Shown here: positions 1 to 12,432 of the stretch, piece by piece
Position numbering within the stretch: the stretch's first letter is position 1
How the letters are laid out: every line of letters begins with the position of its first letter
DNA from: Ferdinandcohnia sp047238305
Lineage (GTDB): Bacteria; Bacillota; Bacilli; Bacillales; Bacillaceae_L
NCBI RefSeq assembly: GCF_047238305.1
Contig: NZ_JBDFMO010000001.1
Coordinates: 3,162,001 to 3,226,000 of the forward strand
Reading direction: 5' to 3'
Length of the DNA: 64,000 bases
Translations under genes and position numbers: made by a program
The notes under the pieces: generated by a model
What the model saw: only the letters and a program-made list of their open reading frames with translations
What the model was told of the DNA's origin: nothing
The model's database searches: none

Positions 1-1
1 G

Positions 2-256
2 ATGCTGAAATTTTTAACATTTCGATATGGGGTAGGCTTGCTTGTTGGGGTTACGTTGTTATTTCTGCTTCCGTACGGTGATATGTTTCGCTACACGCTC
101 TTGATTGGTCTGCTACTTCCGGTAGCTTCATCGTCAATTCCGTTTGCGGTCGAGTTTAAATATAGTAACGATAGCATTCGATTAATGGCAACTGCAACGA
201 ATATTACCATCTTAGTGAGTATCGTAATTTTATATGTATTTGCGAATTTTATCTAA
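2..256 (+). CDS. AEC-family permease, C-terminal fragment
   Basis: This is the last 84 residues of a membrane transporter that enters from outside the window. Three hydrophobic segments are visible, with the sequence LLPVASSSIPFAVEF between the second and third. That layout resembles the final helices of auxin-efflux-carrier (AEC/Mem_trans) permeases, which export or import small organic acids and related solutes. The frame is open to the left edge, so the apparent ATG is internal and the true start is not visible. A strong terminator follows about 30 bp after the stop. Family assignment is by recall from a short C-terminus, so it is moderate. Confidence 0.55.
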   Translation: MLKFLTFRYGVGLLVGVTLLFLLPYGDMFRYTLLIGLLLPVASSSIPFAVEFKYSNDSIRLMATATNITILVSIVILYVFANFI

Positions 257-283
257 AAATAGTCCCACTACGGGGAAATTGAA

Positions 284-318
284 AGGACTGAGCTTGACAC
301 TCAGTCCTGTTTTATTTC
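284..318 (+). terminator. Rho-independent terminator of the AEC gene
   Basis: Stem AGGACTGAG/CTCAGTCCT with a 7-nt loop is followed by a T-rich run. The hairpin also overlaps the stop codon of the convergent minus-strand gene. Confidence 0.85.
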
Positions 319-768
319 TTGTTTTTTCATATCAAACATACCTGTTGAAATCTCATTTAGCTTATTAAGAAAACGGTTAAAGCCAAATCCAACAAAAAAG
401 GCGACACTGACCTGAGCATAAGGACCATCAATATTATCAGCGAAGTCAATCATTAAAATGCCACTTTGGATTAGGTTGACAGCGATAACAGCCGTTCCTG
501 TCGCAAACAGTGGAAAGAAAATATACATTATCCAGTGCCGGGGATCAATATATTCGTCATTGATATAATGGGAACAAAACATATATAGATGCCTTAGGGA
601 TCCGCCAATGGCGCCGGCGAAAAAATAATACAAAAAGGGTTCAATTTCTGATAACTTAGGATATGTTTCTTCAAACATACCAATCCACAAAGCACCTACA
701 GCTAAAAAACTCCCGAAAAATAAAATGGAAAGGTACGCTAAAATTATGAATTTTAACCAACGTTTCAA
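301..768 (-). CDS. hypothetical small membrane protein, 155 aa
   Basis: Unrecognised protein with about four hydrophobic stretches (near residues 5-27, 45-60, 80-100 and 120-135) and a charged C-terminal tail rich in Lys/Glu. The start is TTG, chosen because GGGGTGAT lies 5-6 nt upstream and no ATG has a comparable site. It is transcribed towards the AEC gene and the two share a hairpin at their ends. It is divergent from the BmrA-like exporter, but nothing in the sequence links the functions. No catalytic motif is visible. Confidence 0.75.
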   Translation of the reverse strand: MKRWLKFIILAYLSILFFGSFLAVGALWIGMFEETYPKLSEIEPFLYYFFAGAIGGSLRHLYMFCSHYINDEYIDPRHWIMYIFFPLFATGTAVIAVNLIQSGILMIDFADNIDGPYAQVSVAFFVGFGFNRFLNKLNEISTGMFDMKKQEIKQD

Positions 769-812
769 GTGATCACCCCAGTTTGTTTATATTATGGGAG
801 GTTTCAAAAAAT

Positions 813-841
813 GTGACTGGGATTAGGTACACTGTTATACT
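813..841 (+). promoter_or_regulatory. candidate sigma-A promoter of the BmrA-like gene
   Basis: GTGACT, 17-bp spacer, TATACT (836-841). The -35 is only a 4/6 match, so the call rests mainly on the -10 box and its position about 90 bp upstream of the gene. Confidence 0.4.
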
Positions 842-930
842 AGAGGCGCTAAAGCTATATGCTAAATGTGTAACTTTTGAGGGTCTCAGTCGTAGGTATG
901 AGGTAGGAATCTGTGAAGGAGTTAATACAT

Positions 931-2664
931 ATGAAAAATAAAGACAATGGGTTGAAGCCGTTTTTTCAATTGATTTTATCGACGAATATACCAAAGGCAG
1001 CGTTAACGGTTGGGTTAATCGGGAGTATTATCACGACATTTGTGGGACTGTCGATACCGTTATTAACGCGGGAACTTGTTGATGGGTTTTCCGGGATTTC
1101 CTTGAATGTCAAACTTGTTGCAGTCATTGCAGCCGTGTTTATTTTGCAGGCTGTTATTGATGGGGTATCGACTTACATGCTTGCTGCAGTTGGGCAACGC
1201 ATTGTAGCGCGCCTCCGTGAAAAGATGTGGGAAAAGCTTATTCGTTTGCCAGTCCGTTATTTTGATAAGCAACAAAGTGGGGAATCTGTGAGCCGAGTCG
1301 TAAATGATACAGGCATTGTAAAGGATTTAATCTCACAGCATTTTCCGCAATTTATCACTGGAGTCATTTCAATTATTGGGGCAATTATTATTCTTCTCAT
1401 CATGGATTGGAAAATGACGCTTCTCATGCTTATTTCGGTGCCGCTTACCATGATCATAATGATGCCACTTGGTAAAAAGATGGCGAGTATTTCACGTGGG
1501 TTGCAGGATGAAACCGCAACATTTTCAGGTAAAATTCAACAAACCATTAGTGAGATTCGCTTAATGAAATCATCAACAGCTGAAGGTTTTGAAGAAGAAA
1601 AAGGCATAAGCGGGGTTCGAAATCTACTTACCTATGGTTTAAAAGAGGCGAGGATTTTTGCGTTAATCGGTCCGATTATGTACACAATTGTCATGATAGT
1701 TATTGTTATTATAATAGGATACGGGGGAATACGCGTAGCAAACGGTACTATGACAACAGGATCTCTCGTTGCCTTTTTGCTTTATCTGTTTCAAATCATT
1801 TTCCCCATCACATCATTCGCAATGTTCTTCACTCAACTTCAAAAAGCTAAAGGAGCAACAGAGCGAATTATTGATATCATTGAACTTCCATTAGAGGAAG
1901 GGCAAAAAGGAAAAGAAATCGATATTTCAAATTTACCAATTCATGTTGAACATGTATCCTTTGCCTACAGTGAAGAGGAACCGGTTATCCAAGATATTTC
2001 ATTTGAAGCGAAGCCTGGTCAAATGATCGCTTTTGCTGGACCAAGTGGTGGCGGTAAAACGACGATGTTTGGTTTATTGGAACGTTATTACGAACCAACT
2101 TCAGGTGCAATCCGGATTGGGAACACACCGATCGACGAGCTCTCGTTAGAATCATGGCGAAGTCAAATTGGCTATGTCTCTCAGGAAAGCGCAATGATGG
2201 CTGGAACCATTCGGGAAAATTTATGCTATGGCTTGAAAAATGCAGTACAAATTACAGATGAACGACTATGGGAAGTTGCAAAAATGGCATATGCCGATGA
2301 ATTTATTCGTGCCTTTTCAAATGGATTGGATACACAAGTAGGCGAGCGTGGAGTCAAATTATCAGGTGGTCAAAGACAACGAATCGCAATAGCACGAGCA
2401 TTCCTACGAGATCCCAAAATTCTCATGATGGACGAAGCAACGGCAAGTCTTGATAGCCAATCAGAAAGCATTGTTCAAGAGGCACTCTCACGTCTTATGG
2501 AAGGGCGTACCACCTTTGTGATTGCTCACCGATTATCGACGATCGTTGATGCCGATGAAATCATTTTCATTGAAAAAGGAATGGTGACAGGGAAGGGAAC
2601 GCACCAGGAATTGATTGAGGCGCATGAGTTGTACCGAAGCTTTGCAGAACAGCAACTGACATAA
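931..2664 (+). CDS. bmrA: multidrug ABC exporter, BmrA-like half-transporter
   Basis: Full-length ABC half-transporter of 577 aa, expected to work as a homodimer in the cytoplasmic membrane and export lipophilic drugs or dyes using ATP. The N-terminal about 320 residues carry six transmembrane segments. The nucleotide-binding domain has Walker A GPSGGGKTT (about residue 369), signature LSGGQ (about 476), Walker B ILMMDEATA (about 497) and a switch His in IAHRLST. Length and many local stretches match B. subtilis BmrA (YvcC). The start is ATG 931, preceded by GAAGGAG, not an upstream GTG at 913 whose position overlaps that ribosome binding site. It is monocistronic with its own terminator. Confidence 0.9.
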   Translation: MKNKDNGLKPFFQLILSTNIPKAALTVGLIGSIITTFVGLSIPLLTRELVDGFSGISLNVKLVAVIAAVFILQAVIDGVSTYMLAAVGQRIVARLREKMWEKLIRLPVRYFDKQQSGESVSRVVNDTGIVKDLISQHFPQFITGVISIIGAIIILLIMDWKMTLLMLISVPLTMIIMMPLGKKMASISRGLQDETATFSGKIQQTISEIRLMKSSTAEGFEEEKGISGVRNLLTYGLKEARIFALIGPIMYTIVMIVIVIIIGYGGIRVANGTMTTGSLVAFLLYLFQIIFPITSFAMFFTQLQKAKGATERIIDIIELPLEEGQKGKEIDISNLPIHVEHVSFAYSEEEPVIQDISFEAKPGQMIAFAGPSGGGKTTMFGLLERYYEPTSGAIRIGNTPIDELSLESWRSQIGYVSQESAMMAGTIRENLCYGLKNAVQITDERLWEVAKMAYADEFIRAFSNGLDTQVGERGVKLSGGQRQRIAIARAFLRDPKILMMDEATASLDSQSESIVQEALSRLMEGRTTFVIAHRLSTIVDADEIIFIEKGMVTGKGTHQELIEAHELYRSFAEQQLT

Positions 2665-2737
2665 AAATCAAATGATAGTGGCGTAAATAATAGAGTTGGA
2701 ATGACACCAAAGGGTTCCGATTCCGTGAGTTTTTTAA

Positions 2738-2775
2738 AAAATGACGTGTGAATGACACACGTCATTTTCCTTTCC
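2738..2775 (+). terminator. terminator of the BmrA-like gene
   Basis: Perfect 13-bp stem AAAATGACGTGTG/CACACGTCATTTT with a 5-nt loop, then a pyrimidine run. The stem's own A/T flanks make it potentially bidirectional. Confidence 0.85.
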
Positions 2776-2848
2776 CCGTATTTGTTTCCGTGAATTAGCT
2801 TATAAGGGACAAATACCAGGCGTGAAAAAAGCAAGTTGGTAAGAACCT

Positions 2849-2875
2849 TCCCTCTATTATGGAGGGTTTTTTTAT
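2849..2875 (+). terminator. short hairpin with T7 tract upstream of a zinc-ribbon gene
   Basis: CCCTC/GAGGG stem with an A/T loop and a run of seven T. It lies between the BmrA terminator and the 46-aa zinc-ribbon gene. It could be a second terminator or an attenuator in the leader of the small gene. The remaining interval 2665-3004 shows no other gene. Confidence 0.5.
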
Positions 2876-3004
2876 TATTTAAAAGTTATACCAGATATTT
2901 CCGCCCATTGATAAAGATAATGTTTGATTTTTCAATAGAAAGGCAAACTATAGTCATCCTGATTAAATGGATCATTTTTCGCTTAAGGGAAGGACTGACT
3001 TTAC

Positions 3005-3145
3005 TTGAAAGAGAGCGCAGAACAAAGATATTGTACAAATTGCAAAAAGGAGACTACCCACAAATTTAGGGAAGATGCTTTAGAAATAGAGTGTATCTGT
3101 ACAGAATGTAATAAACAAGAAGATATTGTTAAAACCTTTTTCTAA
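3005..3145 (+). CDS. 46-aa zinc-ribbon protein
   Basis: Small acidic protein with two Cys pairs, CTNC (residues 10-13) and CICTEC (30-35). This is the four-cysteine arrangement of a zinc ribbon, separated by a 16-residue loop. The start is TTG with GGGAAGG about 10 nt upstream. The longer overlapping frame (2836-3069) has no such motif and no good ribosome binding site. A strong terminator starts 2 nt after the stop, supporting a real transcription unit. Function is unknown; zinc ribbons of this size commonly bind nucleic acid or protein partners, which is inference only. Confidence 0.65.
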   Translation: MKESAEQRYCTNCKKETTHKFREDALEIECICTECNKQEDIVKTFF

Positions 3146-3146
3146 A

Positions 3147-3180
3147 AAAGCCACTTATTGAATAGTGGCTTTCTTTATTT
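3147..3180 (+). terminator. terminator of the zinc-ribbon gene
   Basis: AAAGCCACT/AGTGGCTTT stem, 8-nt loop, T-rich tail. Confidence 0.85.
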
Positions 3181-3302
3181 AATTGAATTTTAAATTACGA
3201 TTACCTAATCTTTATAAGCGGAACCTATTTTAAATGAAAAAAAATGGACCAAGTTAAGGCTATTTGGATTACAGATTCCCAAACACATGTTTATATACTA
3301 TT

Positions 3303-3331
3303 TTGACTTTTATATGTATAAACTCTAATAA
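3303..3331 (+). promoter_or_regulatory. sigma-A promoter of the nitroreductase gene
   Basis: TTGACT, exactly 17 bp, TAATAA, about 24 bp upstream of the ATG; a near-consensus pair. Confidence 0.65.
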
Positions 3332-3354
3332 GATTCAATTATAGGAGGGATTGT

Positions 3355-3909
3355 ATGGATGTACATGAAGCGATCAGGACACGTCGAAGTTTTGGGCTTG
3401 TGAAAGATGTCGATGTGGATAGAGAAAAAATAGAAAAAATCTTAGAAGCTGGTACATGGGCTCCCTGTCACTTTAGGACTGAACCATGGCGTTTCTTTGT
3501 CTTTCAAGGAGACGGAAGGAACCGCCTAAGCGAGGTCTTACTTAAAATAGCCAAGAAAAATGGTGAAACAGAGGAGAAAAAGCTTGAAAAGATTCAATCC
3601 AAACCATTTCGAGCACCAGTGGTTATTGCTGTTGCAGTTGAACCAAGTGAGAATCCGAAGGCTATAAAAATCGAAGAATATGGTGCAACATACGCTTGTA
3701 TTCAAAATATGTTACTGGAAGCACATAGCTTAGGACTTGCGGGATTCTGGCGGACAGGAAAGCCAACCTATGATCATTTAATGAAGGAATTCTTCGGTCT
3801 ATCTGAGAATGGTGAAGTTCTTGGTTTCCTCTATTTTGGTTTACCATTACGTAGTTTACCCGAAGGAAAGAGAAAGTCATTCGAAACATTTACAAAATGG
3901 ATAGGATAG
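3355..3909 (+). CDS. nitroreductase-family FMN oxidoreductase
   Basis: 184-aa single-domain nitroreductase, expected to be an FMN-dependent NAD(P)H oxidoreductase in the cytosol. The N-terminal IRTRRSF is the phosphate-binding Arg motif of the family, APCHFRTEPWRF matches the flavin-site loop, and LGLAGFWRTG near residue 130 is the typical C-terminal flavin-binding segment. Length matches the short YdjA/YfhC group. AGGAGGG sits 5 nt upstream of ATG and a good promoter precedes it. It is a single gene upstream of the rRNA operon. The physiological substrate cannot be read from the sequence. Confidence 0.85.
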   Translation: MDVHEAIRTRRSFGLVKDVDVDREKIEKILEAGTWAPCHFRTEPWRFFVFQGDGRNRLSEVLLKIAKKNGETEEKKLEKIQSKPFRAPVVIAVAVEPSENPKAIKIEEYGATYACIQNMLLEAHSLGLAGFWRTGKPTYDHLMKEFFGLSENGEVLGFLYFGLPLRSLPEGKRKSFETFTKWIG

Positions 3910-4077
3910 ATTGTGTTTAAAAAAGGATACTTCCACATCAAATAATATGTTAGATTAAAAAGTAGTTGAATACATGTATCTGTTTAAAAAAAAATATGGA
4001 ATAATTTGGGCGTTGATAGAATGGAGGTGAGATGCTATTATTGATTTTGTCACTTCGAGTTTAAAGTAAAACGGAAG

Positions 4078-4109
4078 TTGACACAAATTAATAATTATAT
4101 TAGTATAAT
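4078..4109 (+). promoter_or_regulatory. rrn promoter P1 (candidate)
   Basis: TTGACA at 4078-4083 followed by TAGTATAAT. A 17-bp spacer gives TAGTAT and a 20-bp spacer gives TATAAT, so the exact -10 is uncertain. It is placed 79 bp upstream of P2, as in tandem Bacillus rrn promoters. The rest of 3910-4295 is leader sequence with no gene. Confidence 0.6.
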
Positions 4110-4156
4110 AAAGTTGAGTTTGCAATTTGAAACAAATTGATAGACTCAAAAAGATA

Positions 4157-4185
4157 TTGACATCAGGTTTTAGAAATGATATATT
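4157..4185 (+). promoter_or_regulatory. rrn promoter P2
   Basis: TTGACA, 17-bp spacer, TATATT. Near-consensus, about 110 bp upstream of mature 16S rRNA. Confidence 0.8.
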
Positions 4186-4225
4186 AATATAACTTCCTTG
4201 CGAGGAGTTACTAACAAAAGTTCTT

Positions 4226-4251
4226 TGAAAACTGAACACAATACAAGCGTC
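4226..4251 (+). other. 16S precursor processing stem, 5' arm
   Basis: This segment is largely complementary to 5881-5907 beyond the 16S 3' end (core CACAATACAA/TTGTATTGTG and CAAAACTGA-type pairing). It forms the long stem cut by RNase III in Bacillus pre-16S. Confidence 0.75.
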
Positions 4252-4295
4252 AACGTTAATTCTAAGTAACAAAACTTATTGAGCAATCAATACTC

Positions 4296-5851
<1,556 letters not shown>

Positions 5852-6071
5852 AAACTGAAGTTCTACGAACTTCATAAAAAGACGCTTTGTATTGTGGTCA
5901 GTTTTGAGAGTGCTTTTGTGCTTTCAGAGGTCGATTTTTGCGAAAATGCAAAAATCATTTGCGCTTGCGTCTAAAAGATGAATCGAAGATGATTGATTCC
6001 TCAGCGCAAGGCAGCATGAAGATAACTCACTGATGATTAATCACGATGTGATTGAAGTCAGTAGCCTCGTT

Positions 6072-6105
6072 CCTTGAAAACTAGATAACGTAACAAAACA
6101 TTCAT
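6072..6105 (+). other. 23S precursor processing stem, 5' arm
   Basis: AAAACTAGATAACG and ACATTCAT pair with CGTTATCTAGTTTT (9207-9220) and ATGAATGT (9194-9201) downstream of 23S, giving the pre-23S stem processed by double-strand-specific RNases. Confidence 0.75.
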
Positions 6106-6142
6106 TGAAGTAGTAAAAGTTCTTTAAAACTTAAAGGTGAAT

Positions 6143-6256
6143 GAGAAGCGAGAAGGTCGAGGAACCGATTGAGGTATCACCGGAGCGTACTTAAACGTAC
6201 GTGAGGATGATGACGACAAGTGGTGACGAAGAGATTCGACGCTTATCAAAGCCGAA
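6143..6256 (+). repeat. structured insert between the pre-23S stem and mature 23S
   Basis: About 110 bp that can close on itself: AAGCG (6146) pairs with CGCTT (6240) and GTCGA (6156) with TCGAC (6236), with an inner palindrome CGTAC(TTAAA)CGTACG near 6186-6201. It lies inside the 23S processing stem but outside mature 23S. It looks like a mobile or repeat-type RNA element; no second copy was noticed in this window. Confidence 0.5.
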
Positions 6257-6258
6257 TA

Positions 6259-9188
<2,930 letters not shown>

Positions 9189-9244
9189 AAATGATGAATG
9201 TAGGAGCGTTATCTAGTTTTGAAGGAATGAATCCTTCAACATAG

Positions 9245-9360
9245 TCTAGTGGCGATAGCGAAGAGGTCACACCCGTTCCCATACCGAACACGGAAGTTAA
9301 GCTCTTCAGCGCCGATGGTAGTTGGGACTTTGTCCCTGTGAGAGTAGGACGTCGCTAGGC
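9245..9360 (+). rRNA. 5S ribosomal RNA
   Basis: About 116 nt with the conserved core CCGAACACGGAAGTTAAG and a closing helix formed by its two ends (CTAGTGGCGAT/GTCGCTAG). It follows 23S by about 55 bp, and no tRNA cluster follows. Confidence 0.95.
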
Positions 9361-9367
9361 ACACAGA

Positions 9368-9400
9368 AGATCAGCCAATATGGTTGGTCTTTTTTATTTC
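9368..9400 (+). terminator. rrn operon terminator
   Basis: AGATCAGCC/GGTTGGTCT (two G-U pairs), 5-nt loop, T6 tail, directly after 5S. Confidence 0.85.
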
Positions 9401-9608
9401 CCCTTTTTTGATTGGATTTATTTGGATATATAGATTGAAGAATGTGCCAGTCTGGCAGTTGTTATATGGGAATCGTTCCCGTTTTGAGATTGATTTCAAG
9501 TGAATGGTAGCGAAAAAGGCGTAATCGCGCCACTTTTGGGAATGTGATGAAGGAAATGGTAACGAAAGCTTATACACAAGATTGTTTAGATTTTTATTTT
9601 TAATAACG

Positions 9609-9909
9609 GCAAAAAATTAGGTAATGATGACCAAGCGAACGTCTTAATAGACTCTTAATTGTAAAAGATTAGGAAGCAATGTTCCGGTAAATGCCGTAAA
9701 GAGTTTCGTGATTGTAAAAGATTAGGAAATGCTGATCGGGCAAACGCCATAAAGAGGTTCATGTTTGTAAAAAATTAGGTAAAAATGAACCAGCAAACGT
9801 CATAAAGAGGCTCTCGTTTGTTAAAAAATGGTAAAATTGAACCGACAAACCCGATTAACGGTATATCACGCACCCGTAAAACGATAAATGGTATACCGCA
9901 AACACCATC
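9609..9909. repeat. array of 53-bp degenerate tandem repeats downstream of rrn
   Basis: Units begin at 9609, 9662, 9715, 9768 and 9821, with a partial sixth from about 9876. Each unit reads roughly TAAAARATTAGG..., then CAAACGYCATAAAGAGG..., then TTTG. Units 1-4 are each exactly 53 bp, which is not divisible by three, so this is not a coding repeat. Units directly abut, with no spacers. The rest of 9401-10111 shows no gene, only A/T-rich sequence. Confidence 0.8.
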
Positions 9910-10017
9910 TTTTGTGCTTTTTTAATTAAATTTATCAATCCGGGCCGCCTCATTTACTTCCTTTCATCTATTAATCAAGCAAATACTCTCATTTGGCTTT
10001 AACATTTATCGTTTTTT

Positions 10018-10048
10018 ATAAAAAAACATCCTGCCTTTACAACAGGAT
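10018..10048 (-). terminator. terminator of the AAC(3)-type gene
   Basis: Read on the minus strand, CATCCTG/CAGGATG stem with a 9-nt loop followed by T7. Confidence 0.8.
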
Positions 10049-10111
10049 GATTGAATATGTGGGAAAGTATATCGTTTTTTTGAAAAACCTTCTTGAATTT
10101 TGAACTAAGTA

Positions 10112-10852
10112 TCAAGAAAATAATGAAGGTTCCTCTTTTAGGATATGAGTTAGCAATTCAGTCATTTTGACAGTATCACAAACTCTTACGGTTGCATCGC
10201 CAAAATGACCTTTGTACATCACCTGATTAGTTAGAAAAACGTCGTCAACTCGTTCGTATTTTTCAGAGGTGTGACCAATATGCCTTCTTTGAGGCACGTT
10301 GATTTCGGTATTATCCGGTAATACGGTGTAAAGCTTTTCATGATGATTGGTCAAACGTCCAGGTATATCAAGCCATTCTTCAACTCCATGTATATATGTA
10401 CATCTTCGTAAATCGACTCCGATTAATAAAATGCTCGCCTTTTTATCCAGTAATTTTCCCCAACTCGATTCCCTTGCACAAGGAGTGTCAAATTTTTCAT
10501 TTCCTTCAACAAATTCACGAGCACTTTTACCCAATGCTGCAACAGAATGAGTAGGATGCCATGAGCGAACAACACCGGGACGTTTGCGGAAAAGTTCTGT
10601 TAATAGACCAACACATGAAGGGGACTCATCAACATAATACCGAGGATTCTCAGCATTTATATAAGACCACGTATGGGTTGGAAAAACTAAAAGGCCATTT
10701 TTCATGTATTCGGACAAAGCATCAAGGACGGTATCTGCGCCTCCCTCAACTTGACCAATACTTTTCATCGACGAATGAACAAGTAAGGTTCCATTTTCAT
10801 CGATACCTAATTTTCTAAGATGATCTAATAAGTCTTGTTTTGTGTACATCAC
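10112..10852 (-). CDS. AAC(3)-family N-acetyltransferase
   Basis: 246-aa enzyme of the aminoglycoside 3-N-acetyltransferase (antibiotic_NAT) family, which transfers acetyl from acetyl-CoA to an amino group. Family landmarks are HSSMKSIG (residues 26-33), the segment around HTWSY (60-64), HPTHSVAALG (99-108) and the histidine in YIHGVEEW (about 155). B. subtilis YokD is a similar chromosomal member. Whether it confers aminoglycoside resistance cannot be read from sequence. Two adjacent starts (GTG, then ATG 3 nt later) share an AAAGG site. An extended -10 element (TGCTATAAT) lies just upstream. Confidence 0.85.
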   Translation of the reverse strand: MMYTKQDLLDHLRKLGIDENGTLLVHSSMKSIGQVEGGADTVLDALSEYMKNGLLVFPTHTWSYINAENPRYYVDESPSCVGLLTELFRKRPGVVRSWHPTHSVAALGKSAREFVEGNEKFDTPCARESSWGKLLDKKASILLIGVDLRRCTYIHGVEEWLDIPGRLTNHHEKLYTVLPDNTEINVPQRRHIGHTSEKYERVDDVFLTNQVMYKGHFGDATVRVCDTVKMTELLTHILKEEPSLFS

Positions 10853-10868
10853 ATTCTACCTTTCTATC

Positions 10869-10877
10869 ATTATAGCA
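10869..10877 (-). promoter_or_regulatory. extended -10 promoter of the AAC(3)-type gene
   Basis: On the minus strand TGCTATAAT lies about 20 nt upstream of the start; no good -35 is seen. Confidence 0.4.
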
Positions 10878-11008
10878 ATAGAATACCACATATAATTGGT
10901 TAGTCTAATGAAAGGGTAGGCACGATTGTAACTTTATCATTTCTCCGATTTTTATAGTACCTCAACTAAGATTTAACGATCCAGTAGTAACAAGATGTGA
11001 GGACAGGT

Positions 11009-11031
11009 ACACTGCCCCATCCTCTGCCCCA
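11009..11031. repeat. GGGACA-type repeat, diverged copy
   Basis: AGGACAGGTACACTGCCCC followed by CTGCCCCA, abutting the stop codon of the Old Yellow Enzyme gene. More diverged than the other copies. Confidence 0.45.
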
Positions 11032-12174
11032 TTAGACTCCTGGAAACCAGCCTGGTGTGTGAATGATAGCATTCCATAGAGGATCTGGAATTACTAATTC
11101 TTTTTGTTTGGTTTTGTCAATTTTTGTGACGATTTCGTTTTCTTTATCTTCTGCTACTTTTTGTACCCAATCTGGTTCAATGATTAGACCTCTACCGATT
11201 GCTAGTAAAGGGACACCGGTTTTAAAGGCCTTACGAGCATCCTCTGCAGTATAAATAGATCCAACTCCAATCAATGGAACCCTGTTATTAATTGTTTCAA
11301 GCAAGTATGCAATACGTGTTTTGTTGGTATCCTCAACACCTCTTCTAGCTGTTGAAAAGAAATCTGCTAAAGACACATGAAGGTAATCAAGTTCTTTTTC
11401 AGCTAAAGTATCAACCAGTTTAAGTGTATCACCCATTGTAATTCCAGGTGTTTCAGGTTCTTCTGGTGAAAAACGGTACCCGATAATAAATTCAGGAGTC
11501 GCATGTTCTTTTACAACTCTTTGCACTTCTTCCACAATAGCAAGTGGGAAGGTCATGCGTTTTTCTAGGCTACCACCAAATCGATCCTCACGACGGTTTG
11601 AGTGTGGGGAGAAAAATTGCTGTATTAAATAGCCATTTGCCCCATGTATTTCAACTCCATCATAACCTGCTTCGATTGCACGGCGAGTAGTTTCTCCGAA
11701 TGCTTTTATGATTTCTTCCACTTCACGTTCCGTTAATGCTCTTGGTTTTACCTCAGGCTGCTCTGTTGATCTACCGCCTCTTTCTGCAGGCACATCACTC
11801 GCGCTGACGATTTCTCCATTTGGAACTAATTCGGGAGGACACATTCTTCCGCCATGAAAGATTTGTAAGATTGCTTTGGCACCTTTTTCTTTAATTGCTT
11901 TTGCTAATCGCGTTAAGCTTGGTATCATCTCATCCTTGTCACCAGCAAATTCACCGTGAAATCCTTTTCCATTTGGAGTAACATATGTACAAGCTGTAAT
12001 AACCATGCTCACTCCACTAGCACGGCGAGCATAATAATTCACCTCAGCATCTGAAACAGTTCCATCTGGGTTAGAAGAGAAGTTTGTCATAGGTGCCATG
12101 ACGAGTCTGTTTTTTAATTCAACCCCGTTAGGGAGATTAAAAGATGTTAACATAAATTGATTGTCTGGATTCAT
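11032..12174 (-). CDS. NADH:flavin oxidoreductase, Old Yellow Enzyme family (YqiG-like)
   Basis: 380-aa FMN-binding TIM-barrel ene-reductase. Visible landmarks are the N-terminal LKNRLVMAPMTNFSS, the active-site HGANGYLIQQFFSP with its His/Asn pair near residue 175, the SNRREDRFGGSLEKR phosphate-side loop and the C-terminal GRGLIIEPDW. These enzymes reduce activated C=C bonds with NAD(P)H; the natural substrate is unknown. GGAGGTTA lies 6 nt before ATG. The gene is monocistronic, and its stop codon abuts a GGGACA-type repeat (11009-11031). B. subtilis YqiG is the closest family member I recall. Confidence 0.88.
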   Translation of the reverse strand: MNPDNQFMLTSFNLPNGVELKNRLVMAPMTNFSSNPDGTVSDAEVNYYARRASGVSMVITACTYVTPNGKGFHGEFAGDKDEMIPSLTRLAKAIKEKGAKAILQIFHGGRMCPPELVPNGEIVSASDVPAERGGRSTEQPEVKPRALTEREVEEIIKAFGETTRRAIEAGYDGVEIHGANGYLIQQFFSPHSNRREDRFGGSLEKRMTFPLAIVEEVQRVVKEHATPEFIIGYRFSPEEPETPGITMGDTLKLVDTLAEKELDYLHVSLADFFSTARRGVEDTNKTRIAYLLETINNRVPLIGVGSIYTAEDARKAFKTGVPLLAIGRGLIIEPDWVQKVAEDKENEIVTKIDKTKQKELVIPDPLWNAIIHTPGWFPGV

Positions 12175-12369
12175 TGATTGTAACCTCCAAAAACGTTCGA
12201 TTTTTAAAAGAAAAGGGAAAACCAGTACTTAGCTAATCAGTGGTCCTTTATTAGCGTGCAAAAATAATGATACATGGAATCGGAAACGATAGGAAGTATT
12301 CTGCTTATGCATGGGTGGGAGGAGAAGGGGGAAGAATCACGTGTTCAGATGATTCTCCAAGTAAAATGG

Positions 12370-12407
12370 TTATAAAAAAGCGAGTTGACCCAAAATGTCA
12401 ACTCGCT
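12370..12407 (-). terminator. terminator of the decayed aldo/keto reductase
   Basis: On the minus strand, a perfect 11-bp stem AGCGAGTTGAC/GTCAACTCGCT is followed by T6. Confidence 0.85.
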
Positions 12408-12432
12408 CTATTAATGCCCCTGCCAAGGAATT

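Noticed and set aside
2836..3069. 77-codon open frame before the nitroreductase
   Set aside because: It starts on a hairpin/T-run region, has no ribosome binding site and overlaps the better-supported zinc-ribbon gene in another frame.
9609..9909. CRISPR array
   Set aside because: Repeats abut without unique spacers, are diverged along their length, and no cas genes are present.
10112..10852. Claim of acquired aminoglycoside resistance
   Set aside because: Chromosomal Bacillus members of this family exist, no mobile element flanks the gene, and base use looks native; family membership alone does not show resistance.
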